From NCBI RefSeq assembly GCF_017163755.1, contig NZ_JAFIWC010000011.1, positions 62,001-126,000 on the forward strand: a stretch of DNA of 64,000 bases, in the 5' to 3' direction. A program made the position numbers and the translations under genes. Below the pieces are notes generated by a model that was not told where the DNA came from, did not search any database, and saw nothing but the letters and a program-made list of their open reading frames with translations. Positions 19,972 through 28,528 of the stretch are shown here, one piece after another (the first letter of the stretch is position 1; each line of letters opens with the position of its first letter). Source of the DNA: Xanthomonas sp. (GTDB lineage Bacteria; Pseudomonadota; Gammaproteobacteria; Xanthomonadales; Xanthomonadaceae).

Positions 19972-20268
19972 ATGAAAATGAAGACGTATCTGGTGTCGCT
20001 GGCGCTGGGCCTGCTGGTCGGGGTGATCTACGCGCTGTTCAAGGTGCGCTCGCCGGCGCCGCCGGTGGTCGCGCTGATCGGCCTGCTCGGCATCCTGCTC
20101 GGCGAGCAGATCCCGCCGTTGCTCAAGCGTCTGGGCAGCAGCGAGGCCAGGGCCACGTCGTGGTTCCACCACCAGGTGAAGCCGCACGTGTTCGGCGAAC
20201 TGCCGCAGCGCACGCCGGCGCCGCTGCCCGTCGCTGCACGCACCGACGCTGAGCGCCACGATGGCTGA
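19972..20268 (+). CDS. XapX domain (DUF1427) small membrane protein
   Basis: The 98-residue protein has two hydrophobic segments (about 5-23 and 31-48) with the motif LGLLVGVIYALFKVRSPAPPVVALIGLLGILLGEQ, which is the XapX domain. A polar tail of about 45 residues follows. The first ATG (19972) and ATG 19978 are both possible. Its last eight bases overlap the start of the amidohydrolase gene, so translation is probably coupled. XapX genes commonly neighbour isochorismatase-type hydrolases; their function is unknown. Confidence 0.85.
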   Translation: MKMKTYLVSLALGLLVGVIYALFKVRSPAPPVVALIGLLGILLGEQIPPLLKRLGSSEARATSWFHHQVKPHVFGELPQRTPAPLPVAARTDAERHDG

Positions 20269-22150
20269 CGCCGCCGCCGCGCCCGACCTGATCCTGTACC
20301 GCGGTCTGTTCACCACGCTGGACCGCCGGCGCCCCAGCGCCAGCGCGGTGGCGATCAAGGACGGCCGCTTCACCCACGTCGGCGACGAGCAGGACGTGCT
20401 GCCGCTGGCCGGCGCCGCCACGCGCGTGATCGACCTGGGCGGCCGGCGCGTGCTGCCCGGGCTGATCGACAACCACCTGCACCTCATCCGCGGCGGCCTC
20501 AACTACAACCTGGAGCTGCGCTGGGACGGCGTGCGCAGCCTGGCCGACGCGATGGACATGCTGCGCCGCCAGGTCGCCATCACCCCGGCGCCGCAATGGG
20601 TGCGCGTGGTCGGCGGCTTCAGCGAGCACCAGTTCGCCGAGAAGCGGCTGCCGACCATCGCCGAGCTCAACGCGGTGGCGCCGGACACGCCGGTGTTCCT
20701 GCTGCACCTGTACGACCGCGCGCTGCTCAACGCCGCGGCGCTGCGCGCGGTCGGCTACGGCAAGGACACGCCGGCACCGCCGGGCGGGGAGATCGTGCGC
20801 GACGGCGACGGCAACCCGAGCGGCCTGCTGCTGGCCAAGCCGAACGCGTCGATCCTGTACGCGACGCTGGCCAAGGGGCCGAAGCTGCCGTACGAATACC
20901 AGCTCAATTCCACGCGCCATTTCATGCGCGAGCTGAACCGGCTCGGCGTCACCGGCGCGATCGACGCCGGCGGCGGCTTCCAGAACTATCCGGACGACTA
21001 CCGGGTGATCCAGGAACTGGCCGATGCCGGCCAGCTGACCATTCGCCTGGCCTACAACCTGTTCACGCAGAAGCCCAAGCAGGAGAAGGACGACTTCCTC
21101 GCCTGGACCGCGACCTCGCGCTACCAGCAGGGCAGCGACTACTTCCGCCACAACGGCGCCGGCGAGATGCTGGTGTTCTCCGCGGCCGACTTCGAGGACT
21201 TCCGCCAGCCGCGCCCGGACATGGCGCCGGAGATGGAAGGCGAGCTCGAGGACGTGGTGCGCGTGCTCGCCCACAACCGCTGGCCGTGGCGCCTGCACGC
21301 CACCTACGACGAAACCATCAGCCGCGCGCTGGACGTGTTCGAACGGGTGGACCGGGACATCCCGCTGCAGGGACTGCACTGGTTCTTCGACCATGCCGAG
21401 ACCATCTCCGAACGGTCGATCGACCGCATCGCCGCGCTCGGCGGCGGCATCGCCGTGCAGCACCGCATGGCCTACCAGGGCGAGTATTTCGTCGAGCGCT
21501 ACGGTGCCGGCGCGGCGCAGGCCACGCCGCCGGTCAAGCGCATGCTCGACAAGGGCGTGCACGTGTCCGCCGGCACCGACGCCACGCGCGTGGCGTCGTA
21601 CAACCCGTGGGTGTCGCTGGCGTGGCTGGTCACCGGGCGCACCGTCGGCGGCCTGCGCCTGTACCCGCAGCGCAACTGCGTGGACCGCGAGACCGCGTTG
21701 CGCATGTGGACCGAGCACGTCACCTGGTTCTCCAACGAGGTCGGCAAGAAGGGCCGCATCGAAGCCGGGCAGTTCGCCGACCTGGTGGTGCCGGACCGCG
21801 ACTTCTTCGCCTGCGCCGAAGCCGAGATCGCCGACACCACGGCGTTGCTGACCGTGGTCGGCGGCAAGGTGGTGTGGGCCAGCGGCGACTTCGCCGCCTA
21901 CGACGAGGCGCCGCCGCCGCCGGCGATGCCGGACTGGTCGCCGGTACGCACCTTCAAGGGCTACGCGGGGTGGGGCGAGGCGGCGCCGGCGGCGGCGAGC
22001 GCGCCGGCGCAGGCCGCGGCCGCGTGCGGCTGCGCGCACGGTTGCGGCATCCACGGCCACCAGCACGCCACCGCGTGGAGCAGCCGGCTGCCGATCGCCG
22101 ACCTGAAGAGCTTCTGGGGCGCGCTGGGTTGCGCGTGCTGGGCGGTATGA
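20261..22150 (+). CDS. YtcJ-like metal-dependent amidohydrolase with Cys/His-rich tail
   Basis: The 629-residue protein has the amidohydrolase_3 layout: a beta-sandwich start (LILYRGLFTTLDRR), metal-binding HxH at His72 and His74 (LIDNHLHL), and later WRLHATYDETI, HWFFDHAE and SAGTDATRVASYNP, whose Asp should bind metal. ADLVV near the C-terminus closes the composite domain. Unusually, residues about 586-604 form a Cys/His-rich patch (CGCAHGCGIHGHQH), and the end is GCACWAV. Such a tail is not part of the catalytic fold and could bind metal. It overlaps the XapX gene by eight bases. Confidence 0.88.
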   Translation: MADAAAAPDLILYRGLFTTLDRRRPSASAVAIKDGRFTHVGDEQDVLPLAGAATRVIDLGGRRVLPGLIDNHLHLIRGGLNYNLELRWDGVRSLADAMDMLRRQVAITPAPQWVRVVGGFSEHQFAEKRLPTIAELNAVAPDTPVFLLHLYDRALLNAAALRAVGYGKDTPAPPGGEIVRDGDGNPSGLLLAKPNASILYATLAKGPKLPYEYQLNSTRHFMRELNRLGVTGAIDAGGGFQNYPDDYRVIQELADAGQLTIRLAYNLFTQKPKQEKDDFLAWTATSRYQQGSDYFRHNGAGEMLVFSAADFEDFRQPRPDMAPEMEGELEDVVRVLAHNRWPWRLHATYDETISRALDVFERVDRDIPLQGLHWFFDHAETISERSIDRIAALGGGIAVQHRMAYQGEYFVERYGAGAAQATPPVKRMLDKGVHVSAGTDATRVASYNPWVSLAWLVTGRTVGGLRLYPQRNCVDRETALRMWTEHVTWFSNEVGKKGRIEAGQFADLVVPDRDFFACAEAEIADTTALLTVVGGKVVWASGDFAAYDEAPPPPAMPDWSPVRTFKGYAGWGEAAPAAASAPAQAAAACGCAHGCGIHGHQHATAWSSRLPIADLKSFWGALGCACWAV

Positions 22151-22273
22151 GCATGCGCGCAGGCATTCCAGGCACCAACATGCGCGAAGCTCTGCCGGCA
22201 TGTGCATGCATAGCGATGGCCGCCGCCGCTGCGCCGCCCGGGCGTTGCCCGCCTCCTGGCCGGAGCCGCCGCG

Positions 22274-22696
22274 ATGGGTGAGTCCGCGCCCGCGATCCTG
22301 CGCCGCGGCCTGTCGTCGCGGTGGATCCGCTGGCTCGCGCTGCTCGGCCTGTGCGCGGCGTACCTGCAGGGCGGGCTGGTCAAGGCCTTCGCGTTCGACG
22401 GCGCGGTGGCCGAGATGGCGCATTTCGGGCTGTCGCCGCCGGGACCGTTGGCGTTGGCGGTGATCGTGCTGGAGCTGGCGGCTTCGCTGGCGATCCTGTG
22501 CGGAACGTATCGCTGGCTCGGCGCGCTGGCGCTGGCCGCGTTCACCCTGGCGGCCTCGTGCATGGCCAACCGCTATTGGACGCTGGACGGCGCGGCGCGG
22601 TTCGCGGCGATGAACAGCTTCTACGAACACCTCGGCCTGGTCGGCGGCTTCCTGCTCGTGGCCTGGCACGACCTGCGCGAGCGCGACGATGAATGA
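22274..22696 (+). CDS. DoxX-family integral membrane protein
   Basis: The 140-residue protein has four predicted membrane helices: about 20-38, 52-75, 78-97 and 115-133. The pattern YLQGGLVKAFAFDGAVAEMAHFGL followed by VIVLELAASLAILCG matches the DoxX family. It overlaps the following MFS gene by eight bases, so the two are probably translated together. A 123-base gap separates it from the amidohydrolase gene. Function unknown; some DoxX proteins are linked to thiosulfate oxidation or redox homeostasis. Confidence 0.82.
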   Translation: MGESAPAILRRGLSSRWIRWLALLGLCAAYLQGGLVKAFAFDGAVAEMAHFGLSPPGPLALAVIVLELAASLAILCGTYRWLGALALAAFTLAASCMANRYWTLDGAARFAAMNSFYEHLGLVGGFLLVAWHDLRERDDE

Positions 22697-24317
22697 GCTT
22701 CCCGCCAAGCCCGCCCCGGCGGGCAGTTTCGCACCGCTGAAGCACCGCGTGTTCGCCATCCTGTGGGCGGCCACGGTGCTCGGCAACGTCGGCAGCTTCA
22801 TGCGCGACGTGGCCAGTTCGTGGCTGGTGACCGACCTGTCCAGCAATCCGGCGGCGGTGGCGCTGATGCAGACCGCGGCGACGCTGCCGGTTTTCCTGCT
22901 GGCGATCCCGGCCGGCGTGCTGTCGGACATCCTCGACCGGCGCCGCTTCCTGATCTTCGTGCAGATCCTGCTGGCCTGCGTCAGCGGCAGCCTGCTGCTG
23001 CTGTCCAGGACCGGCGCGCTCACCGTCGAGTACCTGGTCGCGCTGACCTTCGTCGGCGGCATCGGCGCCGCGCTGATGGGGCCGACCTGGCAGGCGATCG
23101 TGCCGGAACTGGTGCCGCGCGCGGACCTGAAGAACGCGGTGGCGCTGAACTCGCTCGGCATCAACATCGCGCGCGCGATCGGCCCGGCGCTCGGCGGCGT
23201 GCTGCTGGCCGGCTTCGGCGCGGTCGCCGCCTATGCCGGCGACGTGCTGAGCTACGTGTTCGTGGTCGCCGCGCTGCTGTGGTGGCCGCGCGCCAAGGCC
23301 GCCGACAGCGGGCTGTCGGAACAGTTCTTCGGTGCCTTCCGCGCCGGGCTGCGCTATGCACGCGCCAGCGCCGAGCTGCATGTGGTGCTGCTGCGCGCGG
23401 CGGTGTTCTTCCTGTTCGCCAGCGCGGTGTGGGCGCTGCTGCCCTTGGTCGCGCGCAACCTGCTCGGCGGCAGCGCCGGCTTCTACGGCGTGTTGCTGGG
23501 CGCGGTCGGCGCCGGCGCGATCGTCGGCGCGGTCGCGTTGCCGTGGCTGCGCCAGCGCCTGGATGCCGACGGCCTGCTGCTGCTGGCCGCGGTGCTCGCC
23601 GCGGTGGTGATGAGCGCGCTGGCGGCGGCGCCGCCCAAGCCGGTCGCGGTGCTGCTGCTGCTGGTGCTGGGGGTGGGCTGGATCGTCGCGCTGACCACGC
23701 TCAACGGCGTGGCGCAGTCGGTGCTGCCGAACTGGGTGCGCGGGCGCGGCCTGGCGATCTACCTGACCGTGTTCAACGGCGCAATGGCCGCCGGCAGCCT
23801 GGGCTGGGGCCTGGTCGCCGCGCAGATCGGCGTGGCCGCGACGCTGCTGGTCGGTGCCGGCACGCTGCTGCTGGTCGCGATCGCCTTCCACCGCCTGCGC
23901 CTGCCCACCGGCGATGCCGACCTGCAGCCGTCCAACCACTGGCCCGAGCCGCTGCTCAACGCGCCGGTCGCGCACGACCGCGGGCCGGTGATGGTGCAGG
24001 TGGAATACCGCGTGCGCATCGCCGACCGCGCGCCGTTCCTGCACGCGCTGCGGCAGCTGTCGCGCGAGCGTCGCCGCGACGGCGCCTACGCCTGGGGCAT
24101 CACCGAGCACAGCAACGATCCGGAGCGGGTGATGGAGTGGTTCCTGGTCGAATCCTGGGCCGAACACCTGCGCCAGCACCAGCGCGTGTCGCACGCCGAC
24201 GCCGATCTGCAGGGCGTGGCGCTGCGCTACCACATCGGCCCGGAGCGGCCGGCGGTGCACCATTTCCTGGCGCTGGACCTGCGCCAGGCGTCGCCGCCGC
24301 CACCGCCACCGCCGTAG
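22689..24317 (+). CDS. MFS transporter with C-terminal soluble domain
   Basis: The 542-residue protein has about 11-12 membrane helices in residues 15-400, with FAILWAATVLGNVGSFMRDVASSWLV and the inter-helix motif GVLSDILDRRRFLIF, as in the MFS_3 (EntS/TMEM-type effector exporter) group. After residue about 420 comes a soluble ferredoxin-like domain (VMVQVEYRVRIADRAPFLHALRQLSRERRRDGAYAWGI to EHLRQHQRVSHADADL) that resembles an antibiotic-biosynthesis-monooxygenase/NIPSNAP-type fold. It ends with a Pro run. The cluster context suggests export of a small molecule; the substrate is unknown. Confidence 0.85.
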   Translation: MNELPAKPAPAGSFAPLKHRVFAILWAATVLGNVGSFMRDVASSWLVTDLSSNPAAVALMQTAATLPVFLLAIPAGVLSDILDRRRFLIFVQILLACVSGSLLLLSRTGALTVEYLVALTFVGGIGAALMGPTWQAIVPELVPRADLKNAVALNSLGINIARAIGPALGGVLLAGFGAVAAYAGDVLSYVFVVAALLWWPRAKAADSGLSEQFFGAFRAGLRYARASAELHVVLLRAAVFFLFASAVWALLPLVARNLLGGSAGFYGVLLGAVGAGAIVGAVALPWLRQRLDADGLLLLAAVLAAVVMSALAAAPPKPVAVLLLLVLGVGWIVALTTLNGVAQSVLPNWVRGRGLAIYLTVFNGAMAAGSLGWGLVAAQIGVAATLLVGAGTLLLVAIAFHRLRLPTGDADLQPSNHWPEPLLNAPVAHDRGPVMVQVEYRVRIADRAPFLHALRQLSRERRRDGAYAWGITEHSNDPERVMEWFLVESWAEHLRQHQRVSHADADLQGVALRYHIGPERPAVHHFLALDLRQASPPPPPPP

Positions 24318-24338
24318 CGGCGGCGCCTGCCGCGCAGG

Positions 24339-25178
24339 TCAGCCCGCGGCGACGCTGGCCACGTACTGCGCGCCTTCGCGCCGCACCCGCACCGGCCCGT
24401 CGAACACCGCCGACAGCGTCGCGTCGTTCAGCAGCTCCTCGCGCGTGCCGTCGGCGAACACGCGACCGCCGCGCAGCAGGATCAGCCGCTGGATTTCCGG
24501 CACGATCTCCTCGATGTGGTGGGTCACCAGCACCAGGGTGATGCCCTGGTGCGCGAGCTCGCGCATCGTGTCCAGCAGATGCTGGCGCGCGACCAGGTCC
24601 AGGCCGGTGCTCGGCTCGTCCAGCAGCAGGGCCTGCGGCCGGTTGACCAGCGCGCGCGCGATCAGCACGCGCCGGGTCTCGCCGGCCGACAGCTCGGCGT
24701 AGGCGCGGTGCAGCAGCGGCAGCGCCCGCGCCAGGCGCAGCGCTTCGCGCGCGCGTTCGCGCATCGCCGCGGTCACCTCGCGATGCGGCGGCACCACGTA
24801 GCTGGCGAAGAACCCGGACAGCACCGCGCTCTCCACGTCCAGGCCGGGCATGTCGGCGAGGTTGACGCTCAGGTCGCCGCTGACGATGCCCAGCTGGGTG
24901 CGCAGCCGGTCCACCCGCCAGCGGCTGTGCCCGAGCACCCGCACCGGCGGCTCCTCGCCGGCGCGCGCCAGCGGGTAGAGCTCGCGGGTGATCAACTTGA
25001 TGAACGAGGACTTGCCGCAGCCGTTGGGGCCGAGCAGCGCGGTGTGCTGGCCGAGCGCGATGCGCAGGCTCAGTTCGTGCAGCACCCGCACTTGGCCGCG
25101 CACCACGCTGGCGCGGTCCAGTTCGATCAGCGGGCTGCCCGCTGGCATGGGGGTTGCATCGCTTGGAACAACGGACAT
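24339..25178 (-). CDS. ABC transporter ATP-binding protein, stand-alone
   Basis: The 279-residue protein has Walker A GPNGCGKSS, Q-loop region, signature LSAGETRRVLIARAL, Walker B ALLLDEPS and the switch His in LVTHHIEEI. The similarity in layout is to YlmA/ModF-like single ATPases rather than importers. No permease or binding-protein gene is nearby; it is convergent with the MFS gene and divergent from the desaturase gene. It may pair with a distant membrane protein or act on ribosomes or DNA. Substrate unknown. Confidence 0.85.
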   Translation of the reverse strand: MSVVPSDATPMPAGSPLIELDRASVVRGQVRVLHELSLRIALGQHTALLGPNGCGKSSFIKLITRELYPLARAGEEPPVRVLGHSRWRVDRLRTQLGIVSGDLSVNLADMPGLDVESAVLSGFFASYVVPPHREVTAAMRERAREALRLARALPLLHRAYAELSAGETRRVLIARALVNRPQALLLDEPSTGLDLVARQHLLDTMRELAHQGITLVLVTHHIEEIVPEIQRLILLRGGRVFADGTREELLNDATLSAVFDGPVRVRREGAQYVASVAAG

Positions 25179-25317
25179 GGAGGGGAAACCGTTCTGTGAT
25201 AGGGAGCGCGCGGCGGCTGAACACCGTACGCGTGCGACGGGTGAAGTTTGCCGGCACAGACCCCATCATGTCTGCTCGAACACCATCACGCCGCATGCCG
25301 GCCTGGAGCGACTGCAC

Positions 25318-26514
25318 ATGTCCGACGCGATCCTCGACTTCCTCAGCGGCGGCCTGGCGGGACTGGGCTGGTGGGGCCTGCTGGCGGTGTTGCTGGTGGC
25401 GACCCAGCTGACCATCTTCTCGGTGACGCTGTACCTGCACCGCAGCCAGGCGCATCGCGGCGTGGACTTCCATCCGCTGCTGGCGCACGCGTTCCGCTTC
25501 TGGACCTGGTTCACCACCTCGATGATCACCAAGGAATGGGTGGCGATCCATCGCAAGCACCACGCCAAGGTCGAGACCGACGAAGACCCGCACAGCCCGC
25601 AGACCAAGGGCATCGGCATGGTGTTCTGGCGCGGCGTGGAGCTGTACCGCGAGGCGCGCGCGATGCGCGGGGACATCGAGCAGTACGGCAAGGGCGCGCC
25701 GGAGGACTGGATCGAGCGGCACCTCTATACCCCGCACGCGAACTGGGGGCCGGTCGCGTTGTTCGCGGTCAATTTCCTGCTGTTCGGCCTGCCGGGCATC
25801 GCGCTGTGGGCGCTGCAGATGGCGTGGATCCCGTTCTGGGCCGCCGGCGTGGTCAACGGCCTGGGCCACTGGTGGGGCTACCGCAACTTCGAGTCGGCCG
25901 ACACCTCGACCAACCTGACCCCGTGGGCGCTGTGGATCGGCGGCGAAGAGCTGCACAACAACCACCACGCCTTCCCGAGTTCGGCGCGCTTCTCGATGCG
26001 GCGCTGGGAGCTGGACATCGGCTGGATCGCGATCCGCGCGCTGGCCGCGCTGCGCCTGGCCAGGATCCTGCGCGTGGCGCCGACCCTCAACGTGCGCCCG
26101 AACATCGCCATGCCCGACGCCGACACCTTGCGCGCCCTGCTGTCGCACCGTTTCCAGGCCATGACCGACTACCAGCGCAACGTGTTCACCCCGGCGCTGA
26201 AGGAAGAAGCCGCGCTGGCCGGCGCCAAGTTGCGCAAGCTGCTGCCGCGGCGCCTGCGCAAGGGCCTGGTCGACGACGGCCGCTGGCTCAAGCCCGATGC
26301 GCGCGAGCAGCTGCAGCACTGGGTCGCGCAACGGCCGCGCATGCGCACGCTGGTCGAGCACCGCGCGCGCCTGGCGGCGCTGCTGGAGGCGCGCAGCCAC
26401 GACGCCAGCGAGCGGCTGAAGCAGCTGCAGGCGTGGTGCCACGAGGCCGAAGCCAGCGGCATCGCCGCGCTGCAGGCGTATGCGGCGCGCCTGAAGGGCT
26501 ACGCGCTGGCATGA
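25318..26514 (+). CDS. Acyl-CoA/fatty-acid desaturase
   Basis: This is a 398-residue membrane-bound di-iron desaturase. The three histidine boxes are HRSQAH at 41-46, HRKHH at 78-82 and HNNHH at 213-217. Four hydrophobic segments flank them, and LTPWALWIGGEELHNNHHAFP matches the delta-9 desaturase pattern of Pseudomonas DesA/DesB-like proteins. The last 110 residues form a soluble, Arg/Leu/Ala-rich helical extension (DYQRNVFTPALKEEAALAGAKLRKLLPRRL onward) that is longer than in a minimal desaturase. The stop codon overlaps the next start (ATGA). It probably introduces a double bond into membrane acyl chains. Confidence 0.92.
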   Translation: MSDAILDFLSGGLAGLGWWGLLAVLLVATQLTIFSVTLYLHRSQAHRGVDFHPLLAHAFRFWTWFTTSMITKEWVAIHRKHHAKVETDEDPHSPQTKGIGMVFWRGVELYREARAMRGDIEQYGKGAPEDWIERHLYTPHANWGPVALFAVNFLLFGLPGIALWALQMAWIPFWAAGVVNGLGHWWGYRNFESADTSTNLTPWALWIGGEELHNNHHAFPSSARFSMRRWELDIGWIAIRALAALRLARILRVAPTLNVRPNIAMPDADTLRALLSHRFQAMTDYQRNVFTPALKEEAALAGAKLRKLLPRRLRKGLVDDGRWLKPDAREQLQHWVAQRPRMRTLVEHRARLAALLEARSHDASERLKQLQAWCHEAEASGIAALQAYAARLKGYALA

Positions 26515-26888
26515 GCCCGGCACAATCTGCGCCCGGACGCGGTCGCCGCCTGCCGCGGCGCGCATCGTGGGCGCTGCTGGCGCTGGCCGCGACCGGCTTC
26601 GGCGCCGCCGCGCAGGTGAGCAGCACCGCCGACTACCTGCAGCGCATGGACCGCGACGGCGACGGCCGCATCGGCCTGGACGAATACCTGGCGTGGATGA
26701 GCTACGCCTTCGATGAGCGCGATAGCGATCGCGACGGGGTGCTGAGCGCCGCCGAGCTGCCCGGCGGACGCGGCCAGCCGCTCACCCGCGCGCAGCACCA
26801 GGCCACGCTGACCGCGCGCTTCCGCAAGCAGGACGCCGACGGCAACGGCTACCTGAGCGCGCGCGAACTGGCGGCGCCGCCGCGCTGA
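26511..26888 (+). CDS. Exported EF-hand calcium-binding protein
   Basis: The 125-residue product has an Arg-rich start and a hydrophobic signal (about 18-34, ending GAAAQ). Three EF-hand loops follow at residues 47-58 (DRDGDGRIGLDE), 71-82 (DSDRDGVLSAAE) and 108-119 (DADGNGYLSARE). All have acidic residues at positions 1, 3 and 12, so calcium binding is likely. The start overlaps the desaturase stop (ATGA), implying coupling, but a functional link is not obvious. It may be a periplasmic calcium buffer or sensor. Confidence 0.85.
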   Translation: MSPAQSAPGRGRRLPRRASWALLALAATGFGAAAQVSSTADYLQRMDRDGDGRIGLDEYLAWMSYAFDERDSDRDGVLSAAELPGGRGQPLTRAQHQATLTARFRKQDADGNGYLSARELAAPPR

Positions 26889-27058
26889 CGAGGCGCAGGT
26901 ATCGGCGGACGCAGGCGTCCGGACCAGGACAAGTGGCGCCGCCACCGCATCGCGCCGCCGCCGCACGCGTCGCCGTCAACGCCTGTCGCGGTCGAAGCCG
27001 CTCCCACGGGATCGGCCGCCTGAGAATGGACCACGCAAAACCGCTCTAGACTTCCCCC

Positions 27059-27871
27059 ATGCCCGAGCTACCCGAAGTAGAAACCACCCGCCGCGGCCTG
27101 GAGCCGCACCTGCGCGGGCGCCGCATCCACGGCGTGATCCTGCGCCGGCCCGACCTGCGCTGGCCAATTCCGCCGCAGGTGGCCGAGCGGCTGCCGGGCC
27201 AGCGCATCGCCGGCATCCGCCGCCGTGCCAAGTACCTGCTGCTGGACACCGAGGCCGGCAGCGCGCTGCTGCACCTGGGCATGTCCGGCAGCCTGCGCGT
27301 GCTGCCCGGCGACACCCCGCCGCGCGCCCACGACCATGTCGACATCAGCCTGGAAGACGGCCGCGTATTGCGCTTCAACGATCCGCGCCGCTTCGGCTGC
27401 CTGCTGTGGCAGGCGCCCGGCGACATCCATGAACTGCTGCGCGAGCTGGGGCCGGAGCCGCTGTCGGACGAATTCGACGGCGACTACCTGTTCCAGCGCA
27501 GCCGTGGCCGCCGCGCGCCGGTGAAGACGTTCTTGATGGACCAACGCATCGTGGTCGGAGTCGGGAACATCTATGCCGCCGAAAGCCTGTTCCAGGCCGG
27601 GATCAATCCGCTGCGCGAAGCCGGCCAGGTCTCGCGCGCCCGCTACGCGCGCCTGGCCGCCGCGGCCAAGGCGATCCTGGGCCATGCGATCGCCCGCGGC
27701 GGCACCACGCTGCGCGACTTCATCAGCCCGGACGGCGCGCCGGGCTATTTCGAGCAGGAGCTGGCGGTGTACGGCCGCGAAGGCGAGGCCTGCAAGCGCT
27801 GCGGGCGGCCGCTGCGCCACGCCAGCATCGGCCAGCGCGCCAGCGTCTGGTGCGGCAGCTGCCAGCGCTGA
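27059..27871 (+). CDS. mutM: Formamidopyrimidine-DNA glycosylase
   Basis: MutM (Fpg) excises 8-oxoguanine and ring-opened purines and cleaves the abasic site. The 270-residue protein begins [18 protein letters not shown], with the catalytic N-terminal Pro and adjacent Glu. The catalytic Lys region is RRRAKYLLL. The helix-two-turns-helix ([16 protein letters not shown]) and C-terminal zinc finger (CKRCGRPL with WCGSCQR) are complete. No ribosome site precedes the ATG. A -10-like TAGACT ends seven... six to seven bases before it, which suggests a leaderless mRNA. Confidence 0.97.
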   Translation: MPELPEVETTRRGLEPHLRGRRIHGVILRRPDLRWPIPPQVAERLPGQRIAGIRRRAKYLLLDTEAGSALLHLGMSGSLRVLPGDTPPRAHDHVDISLEDGRVLRFNDPRRFGCLLWQAPGDIHELLRELGPEPLSDEFDGDYLFQRSRGRRAPVKTFLMDQRIVVGVGNIYAAESLFQAGINPLREAGQVSRARYARLAAAAKAILGHAIARGGTTLRDFISPDGAPGYFEQELAVYGREGEACKRCGRPLRHASIGQRASVWCGSCQR

Positions 27872-27940
27872 CGGACGGCAGCTTTCCCGCGGTGGCGCGC
27901 GCTATAGTCCGCGCCATTCCCGGCCGGAGGAGAGACCGCC

Positions 27941-28516
27941 GTGGTAGAGGCCGTACCCGAGGTACCCGAGATCACCGTGTGGCTGGACGCCGCGCGCGGC
28001 GGCGACCGCGAGGCGCTGGACCGCGTGCTGAGCACGCTGTACCAGGAACTGCACAGCATGGCCCGGCGCCAGCTGGCCGGGCAGCAGGGCCAGACCCTGG
28101 ATGCGACCTCGCTGGTCCACGAGTCCTACCTGAAGCTGCTGGGCTCCAACGGCCTGGCCCGTTTCGACGGGCGCGCGCATTTCTTCGCCTATGCCGCCTC
28201 GGCGATGCGCAGCGTGGTGGTGGACTACGCGCGCAACCGGCTGACCCGCAAGCGCGGCGGCGACCTCAAGCGCGTGGCCGAGATCCCCGAGGACAGCGGC
28301 GGGGTGCGCCTGGACGAGGACCTGCTGGCGCTGGACGTGGCGCTGGACCGGCTGCAGGCGGTCGACGAGCGCCTGGCCAAGGTGGTGGAGCTGCGCTATT
28401 TCGCCGGCCTGTCCGAACAGGAGATCGCCGAGCTGATGCAGCGGTCCGAACGCAGCATCCGGCGCGACTGGCAGAAGGCACGCATGTTCCTGCTGGCGGC
28501 GATGCAGGACCACTGA
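27941..28516 (+). CDS. ECF-type sigma factor (TIGR02999/ECF43-like)
   Basis: The 191-residue protein starts at GTG 27941, with GGAGG about ten bases upstream. It carries sigma-70 regions 2 (ELHSMARRQL to FFAYAASAMRSVVVDYARN) and 4 (VVELRYFAGLSEQEIAELMQRSERSIRRDW). The pattern DATSLVHESYLKLLG is typical of ECF sigmas encoded beside Ser/Thr kinases. The next gene, 12 bases on, is such a kinase. In characterised ECF43 pairs the kinase activates the sigma by phosphorylating a Thr in region 2; Thr56 in DATSLVHE or Thr52 just before it is the natural candidate here. No anti-sigma gene is seen. Confidence 0.88.
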   Translation: MVEAVPEVPEITVWLDAARGGDREALDRVLSTLYQELHSMARRQLAGQQGQTLDATSLVHESYLKLLGSNGLARFDGRAHFFAYAASAMRSVVVDYARNRLTRKRGGDLKRVAEIPEDSGGVRLDEDLLALDVALDRLQAVDERLAKVVELRYFAGLSEQEIAELMQRSERSIRRDWQKARMFLLAAMQDH

Positions 28517-28528
28517 GCGGCCGCCGGC

